NCBI RefSeq assembly: GCF_036898095.1
Contig: NC_090739.1
Span: 103,184,019 to 103,248,018 of the forward strand
From: Palaemon carinicauda
Lineage: Eukaryota; Arthropoda; Malacostraca; Decapoda; Palaemonidae
Reading direction: 5' to 3'
DNA: 64,000 nt
The notes beneath the pieces are model-generated. The model saw nothing but the letters and a program-made list of their open reading frames with translations, was not told where the DNA came from and did no database searches. Below are positions 31,486 to 42,494 of this stretch, in pieces. Position numbers and translations under genes: made by a program. Numbering within the stretch: position 1 is the first letter of the stretch; each line of letters opens with the position of its first letter.

Positions 31486-32600
31486 TTAGACCAGCTGTTG
31501 TGCAGCCACCACAGGGCCGATAGAGAAAGTATCGAGCCTCCTGTGGGTCACGTCCTGCAGGTAGTGGGCTGTGAAGGTCGTTTGACGTTTCCAGACCCCA
31601 GCTAATAGAACCTGCGTCACCGAGAAGTTTCTCTTGAATGCCAGGGACGTAGCGATGCCTCTGACATCGTGTGCTCTAGGGCGACGTGACGGAGGAGGGT
31701 CTAGATTCAGGGAATGGTGGATGACCCTGCGAATCCAAGCTGCGATGGTGTTCTTAGTGACCCTCCTCTTTGTCCTTCCTGTGCTCACAAACAGGGCTTG
31801 CACTCGAGGACGAACTGCAGCTGTTCTCTTAAGACAGAGCCTCAGACTCCTTACTGGGCATAGTAGGAGATGGTCTGGGTCATCTGTTACAGAACGGAGA
31901 CTCGAAATCCTGAAGGAGCCGAACCGTGGGTCCGGAACTCCAGGATTTTGAGTCTTAGCAACAAACTCAGGCACGAACCCGAACGTTACCTCCCCCCATC
32001 CCCTTGAATGGGCGACGTCGTACGAGAGACCATGAATTTCATTGACACGCTTGGCTGAGGCCAGAGCGAGCAGGAACACCGTCTTCCAAGTCAGGTGACG
32101 ATCAGAAGCCTGGCGTAATGGTTCGAACGGAGGTCTCTTAAGGGACCTGAGGTCACGAACCACGTTCCATGGAGGAGGTCTCACTTCCGACTGAGGGCAG
32201 GTAAGCTCGTAGCTTCGTATGAGTAGAGAAAGTTCCAGTGAGGAGGAAATGTCCATTCCTTTCAGCCTGAAGGCCAGGCTTAAGGCTGAGCGATAGCCTT
32301 TCACCGCCGAGACCGAAAGGCGCATTTCTTCCCGCAAATACACAAGAAACTCCGCTATTGCTGGAATAGTGGCATCGAGGGGAGAGATACCCCTTCCACG
32401 ACACCAACCACAGAAGACTCTCCACTTCGCCTGGTAGACCCCTGCAGATGAATTTCGCAGGTGTCCAGACATTCTCTCTGCAACTTGTTGTGAAAAGCCT
32501 CTCTCTGTGAGGAGATGCTGGATAGTCTCCAGGCGTGAAGCTGAAGCGATGCTACGGCTTTGTGGAAGATGTTGCAGTGTTGCAGATGTTGCTTGAGTAG
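31486..32600 (-). CDS. Tyrosine recombinase domain of DIRS A2
   Basis: The C-terminal ~370 codons of an uninterrupted 485-codon frame (31,486-32,943) form a full tyrosine recombinase. It has core-binding helices (VYQAKWRVFCGWC, VKGYRSALSLAFRLKG), catalytic Arg in LALASAKRVNEIHG, His-x-x-Arg in RAHDVRGIATS and nucleophile Tyr in TTFTAHYLQDV. The N-terminal 110 codons of that frame are a frame shadow of the RNase H region. It is the only copy here whose recombinase is in one frame, so it is the best candidate for function, though the RT upstream is not in frame with it. Confidence 0.82.
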
Positions 32601-34371
32601 CTTGTGTCGTGGAGGAAGTTCTCTCGGGAGTTCCGTCAGGAACTGCAGAAGGTCCGGGAACCACTCTGCATGATGCCATAGCGGAGCTATTAAGGTCATT
32701 GACAGGTTGACCGATAGTCTGGTCTTGTTGAGCACCCTTCTCATCAGACAGAATGGTGGGAAGGCGTAAATGTCGATGTTGTCCCACCGTTGTTGGAAGG
32801 CATCTTGCCAGAGTGCCTTGAGGTCCGGGACTGAGGAACAGTACAGCGGAAGCTTGGAGTTCAAGGCTGTCACGAACAGGTCCACTGTCGGGGAACCCCA
32901 CAAAGTCAGGACTTTGTTGGCTACTAGAGGATCCAAAGACCACTCGCTAGTCACTATCTGCGATGCTCTGCTCAGACTGTCGGCGAGCACATTCCTCTTG
33001 CCTGGAATGAAGCGAGCCGATAGTGGAATCGAGTGGAATTCGGTCCATCTCAGTATCTCTACTGCAAAATGGGATAGCTGTTGTGAAAAGGTACCTCCCT
33101 GCTTGTTGATGCAAGCCACTACCGTGGTGTTGTCGCTCAACACCACCACAGAGTGACCCGCCAGGATCTGTTGGAACTGTTGAAGTGCCAGATATATGGC
33201 CTTCATTTCTAGCAGATTTATGTGGAGGCACTTTTATGATTCTGACCATAGGCCTGAGATCCTGTGGTTCAGAACGTGGGCCCCCTACCCTTCTTTTGAA
33301 GCGTCCGAGAATAGCATCAAATCCAGGGGGAGGACGAGAAGATCCACTCCTTCGAAGGTTTATGTCCGTCCGCTCCGCAGGACCCATAGGGACCAGAATT
33401 TCTGGGGAATCGTGACCTTGATTCCACCGGGACTTGAGCCGCATTTGCAAGGATCTCATCCTGAGGCGGCCGTTTGGAACCAGACGGGCCAAGGATGAAA
33501 GGTGACCTAGGAGACGTAACCAAGATTGGGTTGGAAGCTCTTCTCGTCTGAGGAAAGGATCTGCGACCCTCCTCAGCCTTGCTATCCTGTCGTCTGATGG
33601 AAAGGCTTTGTGGAGATTGGTGTCCAATATCATGCCTAGATATACCAGTCGTTGAGATGGAAGCAGAGAAGACTTCTCGAGATTTACCATGATCCCTAGA
33701 TCCTGGCAAAGTCCCAGAAGCTTGTCTCGGTGTCGAAGAAGGGTCGACTCCGAGTCTGCCAGGATCAGCCAGTCGTCCAAATAGTGGAGGAGATGGATGC
33801 CGATCCTGTGTGCCCATGAAGATATCAGGGTGAATACCTGGGGTGCTGTGGAGAGACCGAAACACAGCACCTTGAACTGGTAGATCTTGTTTTCTAGGCT
33901 GAATCTTAAGTACTTCCTGGAAGACGGATGGATTGGGATCTGGAAGTACGCGTCCTTCAGATCCAGTGTACACATGAAGTCTTGCGGTCTCACTGCAAGT
34001 CTGACTGTGTCTGCTGTCTCCATGCTGAACGGAGTTTGTTTGACAAACTTGTTCAGAGCTGAGAGGTCGACGACGGGTCTCCATCCTCTAGATGCCTTCT
34101 TTACAAGAAAGAGTCGACTGAAGAAGCCTGGGGAGCCGTCGACGACCTCCTGGAGAGCATCCTTCTTGAGCATGGTCTCGACTTCTGCCCGAAGGGCTAG
34201 CCCCTTTGCCGATCCCATGGCATAGGAGCTCAACGACACTGGATTCGCTGTCAGGGGAGGAAGAGATGTTATGAACGGGACGCGATATCCCTGACTGATC
34301 ACGGAGATCGTCCAGGAATCGGCCCCGAGTTGCTGCCACCTGAATGCGCAACTTTGCAGGCATCCCCCCAC
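32500..34371 (-). pseudogene. RT-RNase H region of DIRS A2 (frameshifted)
   Basis: The RT lies in 33,300-34,371: GWRPVVDLSALNKFV, MCTLDLKDAYFQIPIHP, LHYLDDWLILAD. The frame then changes near 33,340, and RNase H continues in 32,355-33,206 with LSDNTTVVACINKQGG, FIPGKRNVLADSLSR and the VDLFVTALN ... YAFPPF Dam-like segment. Sequence is close to A1, with fewer lesions. Confidence 0.85.
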
Positions 34372-36299
34372 TGGTGGACATGCAGGGGGATTGCCAATCC
34401 TAGCGTTTGCAGCCTTGGCCGCTGCCTCTAGGATTCTTGCCTCCCCTGGAGGACTTTCCGCCCTTCTTGTCTTTGACAGGAAAGGGCTGCTGCTAGGACA
34501 CCTTCGTCTTTGCTGCCGCTGCCGGTTTCATCGTCTTGGACTGGCGAGGTTGTTGAGGTGCTGGAGGTTTGTAGGGCTTAGATGTAAGAGCCCTTTGGAG
34601 AAGGGAATCGTGGTTCGATTTCCTCCACCTCTCAGCTGCCTGTTCCACATCCTTGGGCTCAAACAGGCTCTTTCCTAGGATGGAAGAGTGTCTGAGCTTG
34701 CAGACATCCACGGCTGGGACCTTCAAGTGGAACCTCTCAGCCACCGCATCACGTCGTTTCAAGATCGAGTTTGCCCACAAATTTGAAACTTGGTGGGCCA
34801 GAAACTCGATGGTACGTGTGCCCGAGAGGAGGAAGTTCTCCAGGGATATCCTGGTGCTTTCCTTGGACAGATCCTCGGATCGCTGCAGGATGCCCAGAGA
34901 CCCTAGCCAGACATCCAGCCACGAAGTGGCCTGCATGGCACACTTTGCGACCTTCTCCTGACTCAGGATCTCTGTTGCCGAGAATGTCACCTGCCGGCTG
35001 GAGAGTCTCTCAAGAGAGACTCCCTGGTAAGCTCTTCCACGGAGTGATGGAGTGGAAGAGCTAAACAAGGCTCCCCCATGATCTCAAAAGTACCTCCTCT
35101 GTTGCACACGAGGAGGTGGGAGGAGCTTGTTACCAGCAGAGGAACGGCTGGAGGAGGCGAGCTCGGAAAGCTGGCCCTCAACCTTATCTCTGGCACTCTT
35201 CACCCCTTGGGACTAAGGCAGAGCCGCACTGGCCTTAGAGGGTTTCTGAGTGCCATAGACTTGGTCCAGGACAGTATCCTTGCCTTCACGAGGGGCGGTC
35301 TCGGGGTCCTTGAACTTGTTGAGATGCCTCATCAGAGTCAGGACTTGCCAGAAGGCATGCTCTGAATCATGCTGCTCTTTTCCTGGTGTACTGGCAGCAA
35401 AGTCTCCTGTCCCCAACTGCTCTACTTGGGGGGGACACGTGGACGTTCTCCTGGGGTCTCGCTGGCTCTGGTCGAATCCTGGAAGAAGACTTCAGGACAG
35501 TCTTTGACTCCTTCGGTTCCCTTCTAGGAGGGATGCAGGACTCCAGTAAAGAAGTCTGAGGGCTCTTCCCTGCCCCAACACGCGACGATTCTCCTACTCA
35601 TGGTGGGGTTTCTCCCATTGTTGCGGTGGGAGAAGGTCTCACCTCGATAGATTCTCCTGAGGACGGAAAAGTTTCGTCCACAGGAGAAGGAGAGAACGTC
35701 TGAGAGGGGGAAGGAGCCTTCCTTACGGACTTCTTAGGAGCCAGTTTGACCCTAGGAGAAGTCACTATGAACTCTACTCCTCTCTTCCTCTTCAGTGGGG
35801 TAGAAGCTGTCGTTGGTTTGAGACCCAAATCAGCGAAGGCAGGCTTAATAGCCTGGACGACAGCTCTGATAAGGAACCCAAACCAAGGCTGCCGACTGAC
35901 AGACGCAGTGTCAGAGACTCCCACTGGAGGGAAGGGGATCAGGCAATCCTTCGGATTAGAAACCATAGGGCCTGCCTGAAAGGAAGAAGAAGAAGAAGAT
36001 TGGTGCCTAGACCTCTCTGAAGACTTCCCCTCCTCCTGCGAGCGCGCTGTTCTGCGCTTGCAGGGGGGGGGGGTCGTGAAGATGATGACCTGGTTGTACG
36101 CGCTCCTGAAGACTCGCTAGGCTGCTCGCGTTGCGAAACCCAATGGGAATCGCGCTTGGGGTCGCGCTGGCGTTCGCGCGATGGAAAAATCACAGGTTCG
36201 CGCGTGGGCGAACGTTCGCGCGTGGGCGCGCTGAGATGAAAGCGCTGGCGCGTGGGCGAGGGGGCGAGGGGGCGTGCGGGCGAGGGGGGCGCGCGAGCG

Positions 36300-36457
36300 A
36301 GGGGGCGCGCAGGCGAGGGGGCGCGCAGGCGAGGGGCGGGGGGGGGGGGAGGGGGCGGGGGGGGGGGGGGGGGGGGGGGGGGCGAGGGGGCGGGGGGGGG
36401 GGGGGGGGCGAGGGGGCGGGGGGGGGGGGGGGGGCGAGGGGGCGGGGGGGCGGGGGG

Positions 36458-36489
<32 letters not shown>

Positions 36490-36600
36490 CGAGGGGGCGG
36501 GGGGGGGGGGGGGGGGGGCGAGGGGGCGGGGGGGGGGGGGCGAGGGGGCGGGGGGGGGGGGGGGGGGCGGGGGGGGCGAGGGGGCGGGGGGGGGGGGCGT
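36300..36600. repeat. Poly-G / gggggcgagg low-complexity tract
   Basis: Runs of G up to over 20 bases broken by cgag, more than 90 percent G on the plus strand. It encodes only Pro/Arg on the minus strand. Long exact G runs are prone to sequencing collapse, so the length is unreliable. It is potentially G-quadruplex forming. Confidence 0.9.
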
Positions 36601-36609
36601 GGACGTAAG

Positions 36610-37500
36610 GGAGAGCGTTGGCAGCCGGGAGAATGACGGCGCGCAGGCGAGCGTCGGCGTGTTGGCGAGCGATGGCGCGCAGGCGAGCGACGGCGTGTTG
36701 GCGAGCGAAGGCGCGCAGGCGAGCGACGGTGTGTTGGCGAGCGATGGCGCGCAGGCGAGCGATGGCATGTTGGCGAGCGATGGCGCGCAGGCGAGCGATG
36801 GCGCGTAGGGCGAGAAGGTGAGCGACTGCGCACAGGTGATTTTGCGCGTGGGCGCGTAGGTGACCTTCGGCGAGCAGGATCGTGGGCACGCGGGCGCGCT
36901 GGAGAGTGCTTGCGCGCAGGCGATGGATCGCGCGGGCGTGCAGGAGCGCGGTCTGGAGAAGACAGCTGGGGCGCAGGACCAGTAGGTGTAGAAGCGCGTA
37001 CCCGGGACTGCTCGTGGGCGCGTACAGGAGACTTCTCGTGGGCGCGTAGTGTCTCGTTCAACTCTGGAAGTGCGCAAAGGTGAGTGCGCACAATGGCGCG
37101 CAGGCGAGGTCGAGTTCCGTGGGCGCGCAGGTGATCGCAGGCGAGAAGGAGAAGGAAGAGTCTTCTTGCCTGCACCCAAATCCGGAGATCGTGGGCGCTC
37201 GGGGCGAACGATGGCGAGCAGGTGCGCGCTGACGCGCAGGAGAAGATCACTGGTGAGCTGGAGATCGTGGGCACGCAGGAGATCGTGGGCGCGCAGGAGA
37301 TCGTGGGCGCACATGGCGCGTGTCAGGAACAGGGCTTGCAGATGTGCGCTGGCGAGTAGGAGATCACCGGTGCACAGGAGAACGCTGGCGCGCAGGTGAG
37401 CGCTTGCGCGCAGGTGAGCGCTTGCGCGCAGGTGAGCGCTTGCGCGTAGGTGAGCACTTGCGCGCAGGTGAGCGCTGGTGAGCAGGAGATCGGTGACGAG
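36610..37500. repeat. Coding minisatellite (RS-repeat) in ORF1 of A2
   Basis: Units around ggcgagcgatggcgcgca, read on the minus strand, encode RHRSPA / RRRSPT hexapeptide repeats, a run of more than ten between about 36,620 and 36,830. Further degenerate copies extend to about 37,500. This resembles an arginine-serine domain. Confidence 0.85.
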
Positions 37501-39559
37501 CAGGAGAGCACTGACGAGTTGACTCTGCTGCAGGAGATCACTGGCATGTTGATTCTGGTGCAGGATGGTCCTCAGCAACAGCAGGAGCGCGCTTGCAGCG
37601 CGCAGGAGAACGTGGGCACGCAGGTGAAACCTGGCACTTGAGGGACTTGCTCACATTGTGAGACAAGCCCTTTTGCCCCGAAGGGACCGGTGCCCGTTGG
37701 ATAACGGGGTGCGTGGGCGCCCACTGCGTATCTGCATCCAGGAACGGTGAAGGATGATCCACAGGTCTGGCAGGCGTAGGAGATCGCGAACGATCTGCAG
37801 AGAGGTCTAATGATGCAGCTGCAACGGTCGACTCACGTCGAGGAGGATCCTCTGCGGGGGACGTCGAGGGCGAAGAACCAAAGAAGGCGCCTCCTAACTC
37901 CCTTGTAGGGAGAAGGAAGATCTCTACGGTGAAGAGGAGGGCGAGCCTTGCGGCGAAGACGACCTCTAGGGGCGGGAACACCATCGTCGGTCCTCCGAAG
38001 AGGAGTCTTTGTCAGTGAACTGCCCCGAGGGAGAGAATCACCCACAGGAGAGACCGTTGGACTAAGCTCCTCCGTCGAAGGATGTTCGGAGGGGGGAACT
38101 GAGCCTTCAGCGACATCAGTGACCAAGGCAGGGGTTTGACCCGACCCGTCGGAAGCCTCTGCCACAACAACGTCGACGATAGACAAAGGATCTACCTCCG
38201 CTATCGCCGGCAACTTCTTGACAGCTGCGCCCAACTGGATCAAGTCAAACAGGGTTTCCCTGGAGGGCGAACCCTTAAGCCCCAAGGAAGCCCAAAGCTG
38301 TAATAAATCATCATTACACACAGTGTTATTAAAATCCTCCCCCGGAGGAGGAGGAGCTGCCTCGCTATGGGAGGCAACTCCCTCTCCCGAACCCCGAGGT
38401 TGGTCAACAAAAGAATGGCCTACGCTACCACTCGACGGCCTCTCACGAGAGACCGATCGAGTGGGAGCTTCGGAGGAGGTTTGGGCAACGGAAGAAGAGT
38501 CCTTGGAACCTTCCTTCTTCAAGGAAACCCTTGAAGGAGAAAGATCCCGCCTAGACTTCTTCTTCCGTCGCCGGGAAAACCTCTCCCACTGGGAGGTAGA
38601 GCACTCCCTGCACTCACTGCACACTTTGTCTTTATCACACCGTTGACCTCTGCAGTACGGACACAAGGTGTGAGGATCCGTCTCGACCACCGACATAAAA
38701 GTCCCACAAGGGCGGTCGGGTAAGGCAGGGCACTTCCGCATGATAGAGGTACAGGCCAACTTCCGAACACACAACTGAAAGATAAAGCAAAAAAAGATTA
38801 AGGCTGTCAATATGCGAGGGTGAGAGCAGACACGTCTGACCATCACCCGAGCCAAAAGCGAAGTGAATCAGTTCACCGGTGTGTGAGGGGGGAGGGGTAG
38901 CTAGCTACCCCTCCCCTACCCCCTTGCTAACTAGCGAGGGGGTAGTTAACCCTCGTTAAAAATCTAATGGCTCGTCATTCAGCTACGCCGAAAGTAATAC
39001 CCTATGTAAATAGCGTGATTTGTATTTCGGTTACGGAACAAATCTATTTTATTATGAAAATATCAGTTTTAAACATCTGACTTACCCGGTAATTATATAT
39101 ATATATATATAGCTGATTGACACCTTTGGTGGAGGGTCAGAGACAGCCAACATTGTTGGAATTTACTTAAGAGTTAATAAACAAGCTTAAGGGTTCGTAC
39201 CTGATACGGAAGCTGACTTCAATGAATTCCTGTCTCATTATGTCCGCTTTCCTTACGAGATCCAGCAATCCACCCAGGGGGCTGAAGACCTCTAGGAGCT
39301 GTCAAACCGGTGTAAATACCTCTATGTGACAGGATCTCCTCCAATACCCTTGTTCTGGACACTCTCAAGGAACAAAATTGACCACCTGACTAAATTCAAT
39401 GATTGTGGAAGACTGTCGACCAATCTCCACAAACAACCATACAAATAAAAAAGTTCCAAGAGAAGAAAAGGGTATTACGTTATGGGAATGTAGTGGTAGA
39501 TCCTTACACTACTGCACTCGCTGCTACGAATGGTCCCAGAGTGTAGCAGTCCTCATAAA

Positions 39560-41015
39560 GAGTCTGGACACATTTCAAATAATGTGAGGTGAACACAGAT
39601 TTACTCCTCCAAAAGGTTGTGTCCATAATGCTTTGCAAAGATCAATTCTGCTTGAAGGCTACATAAGTTGCTACAGCTCTAACTTCATGTGTCTTGACTT
39701 TCAAAAGCTTGAGGTCTGCCTCACTACAATGTGAATGAGCCTCTCTTATTAAGAGCCTGATGAAGAAGGATAGAGCCTTCTTCGACATCTGTAACGAGGG
39801 CTTCTTGACTGAGCGCCAAAGAGCTTCTGACTTGCCTCGTAACTCTTTCATTCTGTCCAGGTAGAACTTCAGGGCTCTTACTGGGCACAGAACCTTCTCC
39901 AATTCCTCACCAATCACATCTGAAAGGTTCGGAATCTCAAAAGCCTTGGGCCAGGGTTGAGAAGGGCGTTCGTTCTTGGCAAGAAAGCCTAGCTGCAAGG
40001 AGCAGATAGCTTTGTTATTTCTAAAGCCAATGTTCTTACTAAAGGCATGAATCTCACTGACCCTTTTAGCTGTCACCAGACTGACCAAGAATAGAGTCTT
40101 CATAGTGAGGTCCTTAAATGTAGCTGAGTACAAGGGCTCAAACCTGTCACTCATTAGGAACTTCAGGACTATATCCTGATTCCAAGCTGGTGATTCCTGG
40201 TGCCGTTCCTTAGATGTTTCAAAGGATTTGAGAAGATCCTGCAGGTCTTTATTATTAGAAAGGTACAAGTTCCTATGCCTGAAGACGGCCGCTAACATGC
40301 TCCTGTATCCCTTGATGGTAGAAGATGAAAAGCTACGTTTCCTTCTGAAGACGGCCGCTAACATGCTCCTGTATCCCTTGATGGTAGAAGATGAAAAGCT
40401 ACGTTTCCTTTTAAGGTATAACAGGAAGTCAGCAATCTGAGTCATAGGGGTACTGGGCGAGGAAACAGAGTTGACTCTGCACCATTCTCTAAAAACCTCC
40501 CAATTGGATTTGTAAACTTTGATGGTAGAAGTCCTCCTTGCTCTTGCAATAGCCCTAGCTGCCTCCTTCGAAAAACCTCTAGCTCTTGTGAGTTTTTCGA
40601 TAGTCTGAAGGCAGTTAGATGTAGAACTTGGAGGTTTTGATGGTACCTTTCCAAGTGGGATTGTTTGAGTAGATCTACTCTTAATGGAAGGCTTCTCGGG
40701 GTGTCCACCATCCATTCTAGTACCTCTGTGAATCACTCTCTTGAGGGCCAAAAGGGGGCCACTAGAGTCAATCTGGTTCCCTCGTGTGACACAAACTTTT
40801 GCATCACTTTGTGCAGAATCTTGAACGGAGGGAATGCGTACACGTCCAGGTGGGACCAGTCTAAAAGGAAAGCGTCTATGTGGACTGCTTCGAGATCTGG
40901 CACTGGGGAGCAGTATGTCTCTAACCTCTTCGTCTTCGAGGTTGCGAACAGGTCTATACACGGATGACCCCAAATCCGCCACAGGTTCTTGCAGACCTCT
41001 TGATGAAGTGTTCAT
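39560..41015 (-). pseudogene. Tyrosine recombinase of DIRS C (nonsense codon)
   Basis: A 457-codon frame (39,642-41,015) holds the core-binding helices, catalytic Arg (LVTAKRVSEIHAF) and His-x-x-Arg (KTHEVRAVATYVAF). It ends at a TGA at 39,642. In the same frame beyond the stop, MDTTFWRSKS then FTSHYLK supplies the nucleophile Tyr. Comparison with B suggests the TGA replaces a sense codon. It also contains an in-frame 66-bp duplication (40,279-40,344 and 40,345-40,410) of the core-binding segment. Confidence 0.8.
40279..40410. repeat. 66-bp in-frame tandem duplication in the C recombinase
   Basis: Two identical 66-bp copies (22 codons each, containing SSSTIKGYRSMLAAVF) occur in direct tandem. 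No frame is lost, but a core-binding helix is doubled, which would probably disturb DNA binding. Confidence 0.93.
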
Positions 41016-42286
41016 TCTGTGGACAGAACTTGACCTCTCCTGCTGAGACTGTCTGCCATCATGTTCTTTTCCCCCTGAATGAACCTTGTCACAAGGGTTA
41101 CATTCTTCTCTTTTGCACAGTAGAGAAGAACCCTCGCAGTCTCGTAAAGGGACCTCGAGTGGGTTCCGCCTTGTTTGGCTATGTAGGCCAATGCTGTAGT
41201 GTTGTCAGCGTTGACCTGCACCACTCTGTTCAATACTGACCCTTCGAAACCTTTGAGGGCCAACAGGACTGCTAACAGCTCCTTCTAGTTGATGTGGAGT
41301 TTTTCCTGATCTTTTGTCCACAGACCCGAGATCCCCAACTTACCCAGTGTTGCTCCCCACCCCAAGTCCGAGGCGTCGGAACACAACACAAGGTCTGGGT
41401 TCCTTTGTTCCAGGGAGAGACCTTCTTGAAGTCTGCTCGGGTCGTTCCACCACTGAAGGCAACTTCTTACAGATTCCGTAATGGGGATGCATTTTGTCTC
41501 TAGATCCTTTTCCTTGTCCCAATGACGATTGAGGTGGAACTGAAGAGGACGAAGATTCAGCTTTCCCAGGGAGACAAACTGCTCCAACGAGGAGAGGGTT
41601 CCCAGCAGACTCATCCACTCTCTCACAGAACACTTCCGTTTCTTTAGAAAGGAATGAAGTTTCAAGAGGGCTTGCTCCGTCCTTGAGGGTGACGGAAAAG
41701 CCCGAAAAACTTGATTCTGAATCTCCATCCCCAAATAAAGGATCTTTTGGGATGGTGTCAGTTGAGACTTGTCTCTGTTTATAAGAAGACCCAGTTCTTC
41801 TGATAACCTCAATGTCATCTGTAGATCCTTCAGGCAGCGATTATAGGAATGAGCTCTGAATAGCCAGTCGTCCAGATACAGGGAGGCTCTGATACCTCTT
41901 GAGTGCAGTATGCTTGCTACATTTAACATCAGCTTCGTGAATATTTGAGGGGCGGTGCTGAGGCCGAAACACAGGGCTCGAAACTGGAAGACTTCCTCCT
42001 TGTAAATGAACCTCAGGTAATGCTTGAACCTCGGATGAATGGGAATGTGGAAGTAAGCATCCTGGAGGTCGTCCTTTCTTACTGCTGCTAGGACAGACTT
42101 CGATGTCTCCATGGAGAACTTTGTCTTCTGAACAAAGGCGTTGAGAGCACTTACGTCCAGGACTGGTCTCCATCCCCCCGAGTTCTTGGGAACCTGGAAT
42201 AAGCGGTTGTAGAAACCTGGTGACCGCAAGTCTCGCACCCTCTCTATTGCCTTCTTCTCCAACAAGAGAGACATTTGAAGTTGCAT
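41012..42286 (-). pseudogene. RT-RNase H region of DIRS C (one nonsense codon)
   Basis: RT: GGWRPVLDVSALNAFV, DDLQDAYFHIPIHP (a few residues shorter before motif A than in B) and SLYLDDWLFRAH. RNase H: LVLCSDASDLGWG, a TAG stop at 41,285 directly after LHIN, then the same frame continues with NADNTTALAYIAKQGG and FIQGEKNMMADSLSRRG to the stop at 41,012. B has a sense codon at the TAG position. Confidence 0.84.
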
Positions 42287-42494
42287 AGCCTGCCTCTTCG
42301 ACTCCCCTCTTTATCTGGCAGAGAGATCTATCGGAGCTAATACTAAAAGAGGTTTCCCTATGGAAGGGATTTTGTATCCCTCCTTCAGTAATTGTATGGA
42401 CCAAAGGTCTGCTCCCCTCTTCTCCCAAGCTCGCCAGAAGTTGTTTAGTATGGCTCCTACTGCTGTCTGAAGGCAAAAGCAGTCAGACTCTGCT

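Larger units (their letters stand above)
34493..38855 (-). pseudogene. ORF1 (Gag-like) of DIRS A2 (broken, repeat-expanded)
   Basis: The N-terminal frame (37,833-38,855, 340 codons) carries C65-x2-C68-x4-C73-x5-C79-x2-C82 and then a basic RRRKKKSRRD stretch. The middle (36,100-37,600) is Arg/Ser/Pro repeat and G/C homopolymer. The C-terminal frame (34,493-35,068, 191 codons) holds the same TRTIEFLAHQVSNLWAN domain as A1. The likely start is the Met at residue 39 of the N-terminal frame, just before the Cys motif. Confidence 0.72.
24155..39043 (-). mobile_element. DIRS-like retrotransposon A2, nested in C and split by B
   Basis: The same family as A1. The left outer end gacaaattcggatataattt at 24,155-24,182 is separated from the rest of the left terminal repeat (from ttcctaaccatacaaacc at 30,681) by element B. 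The A2 internal complementary region at 30,912-31,003 predicts exactly this join. The right terminal repeat is at 38,870-39,043. ORFs run on the minus strand between. Flanking core AAAT occurs at 24,151-24,154 and 39,040-39,043. Confidence 0.8.

Noticed and set aside
36117..37578. Pro/Arg- and Gly-rich 'proteins' on both strands
   Set aside because: G/C homopolymer and minisatellite artefacts; only the RS-repeat frame is consistent with ORF1.
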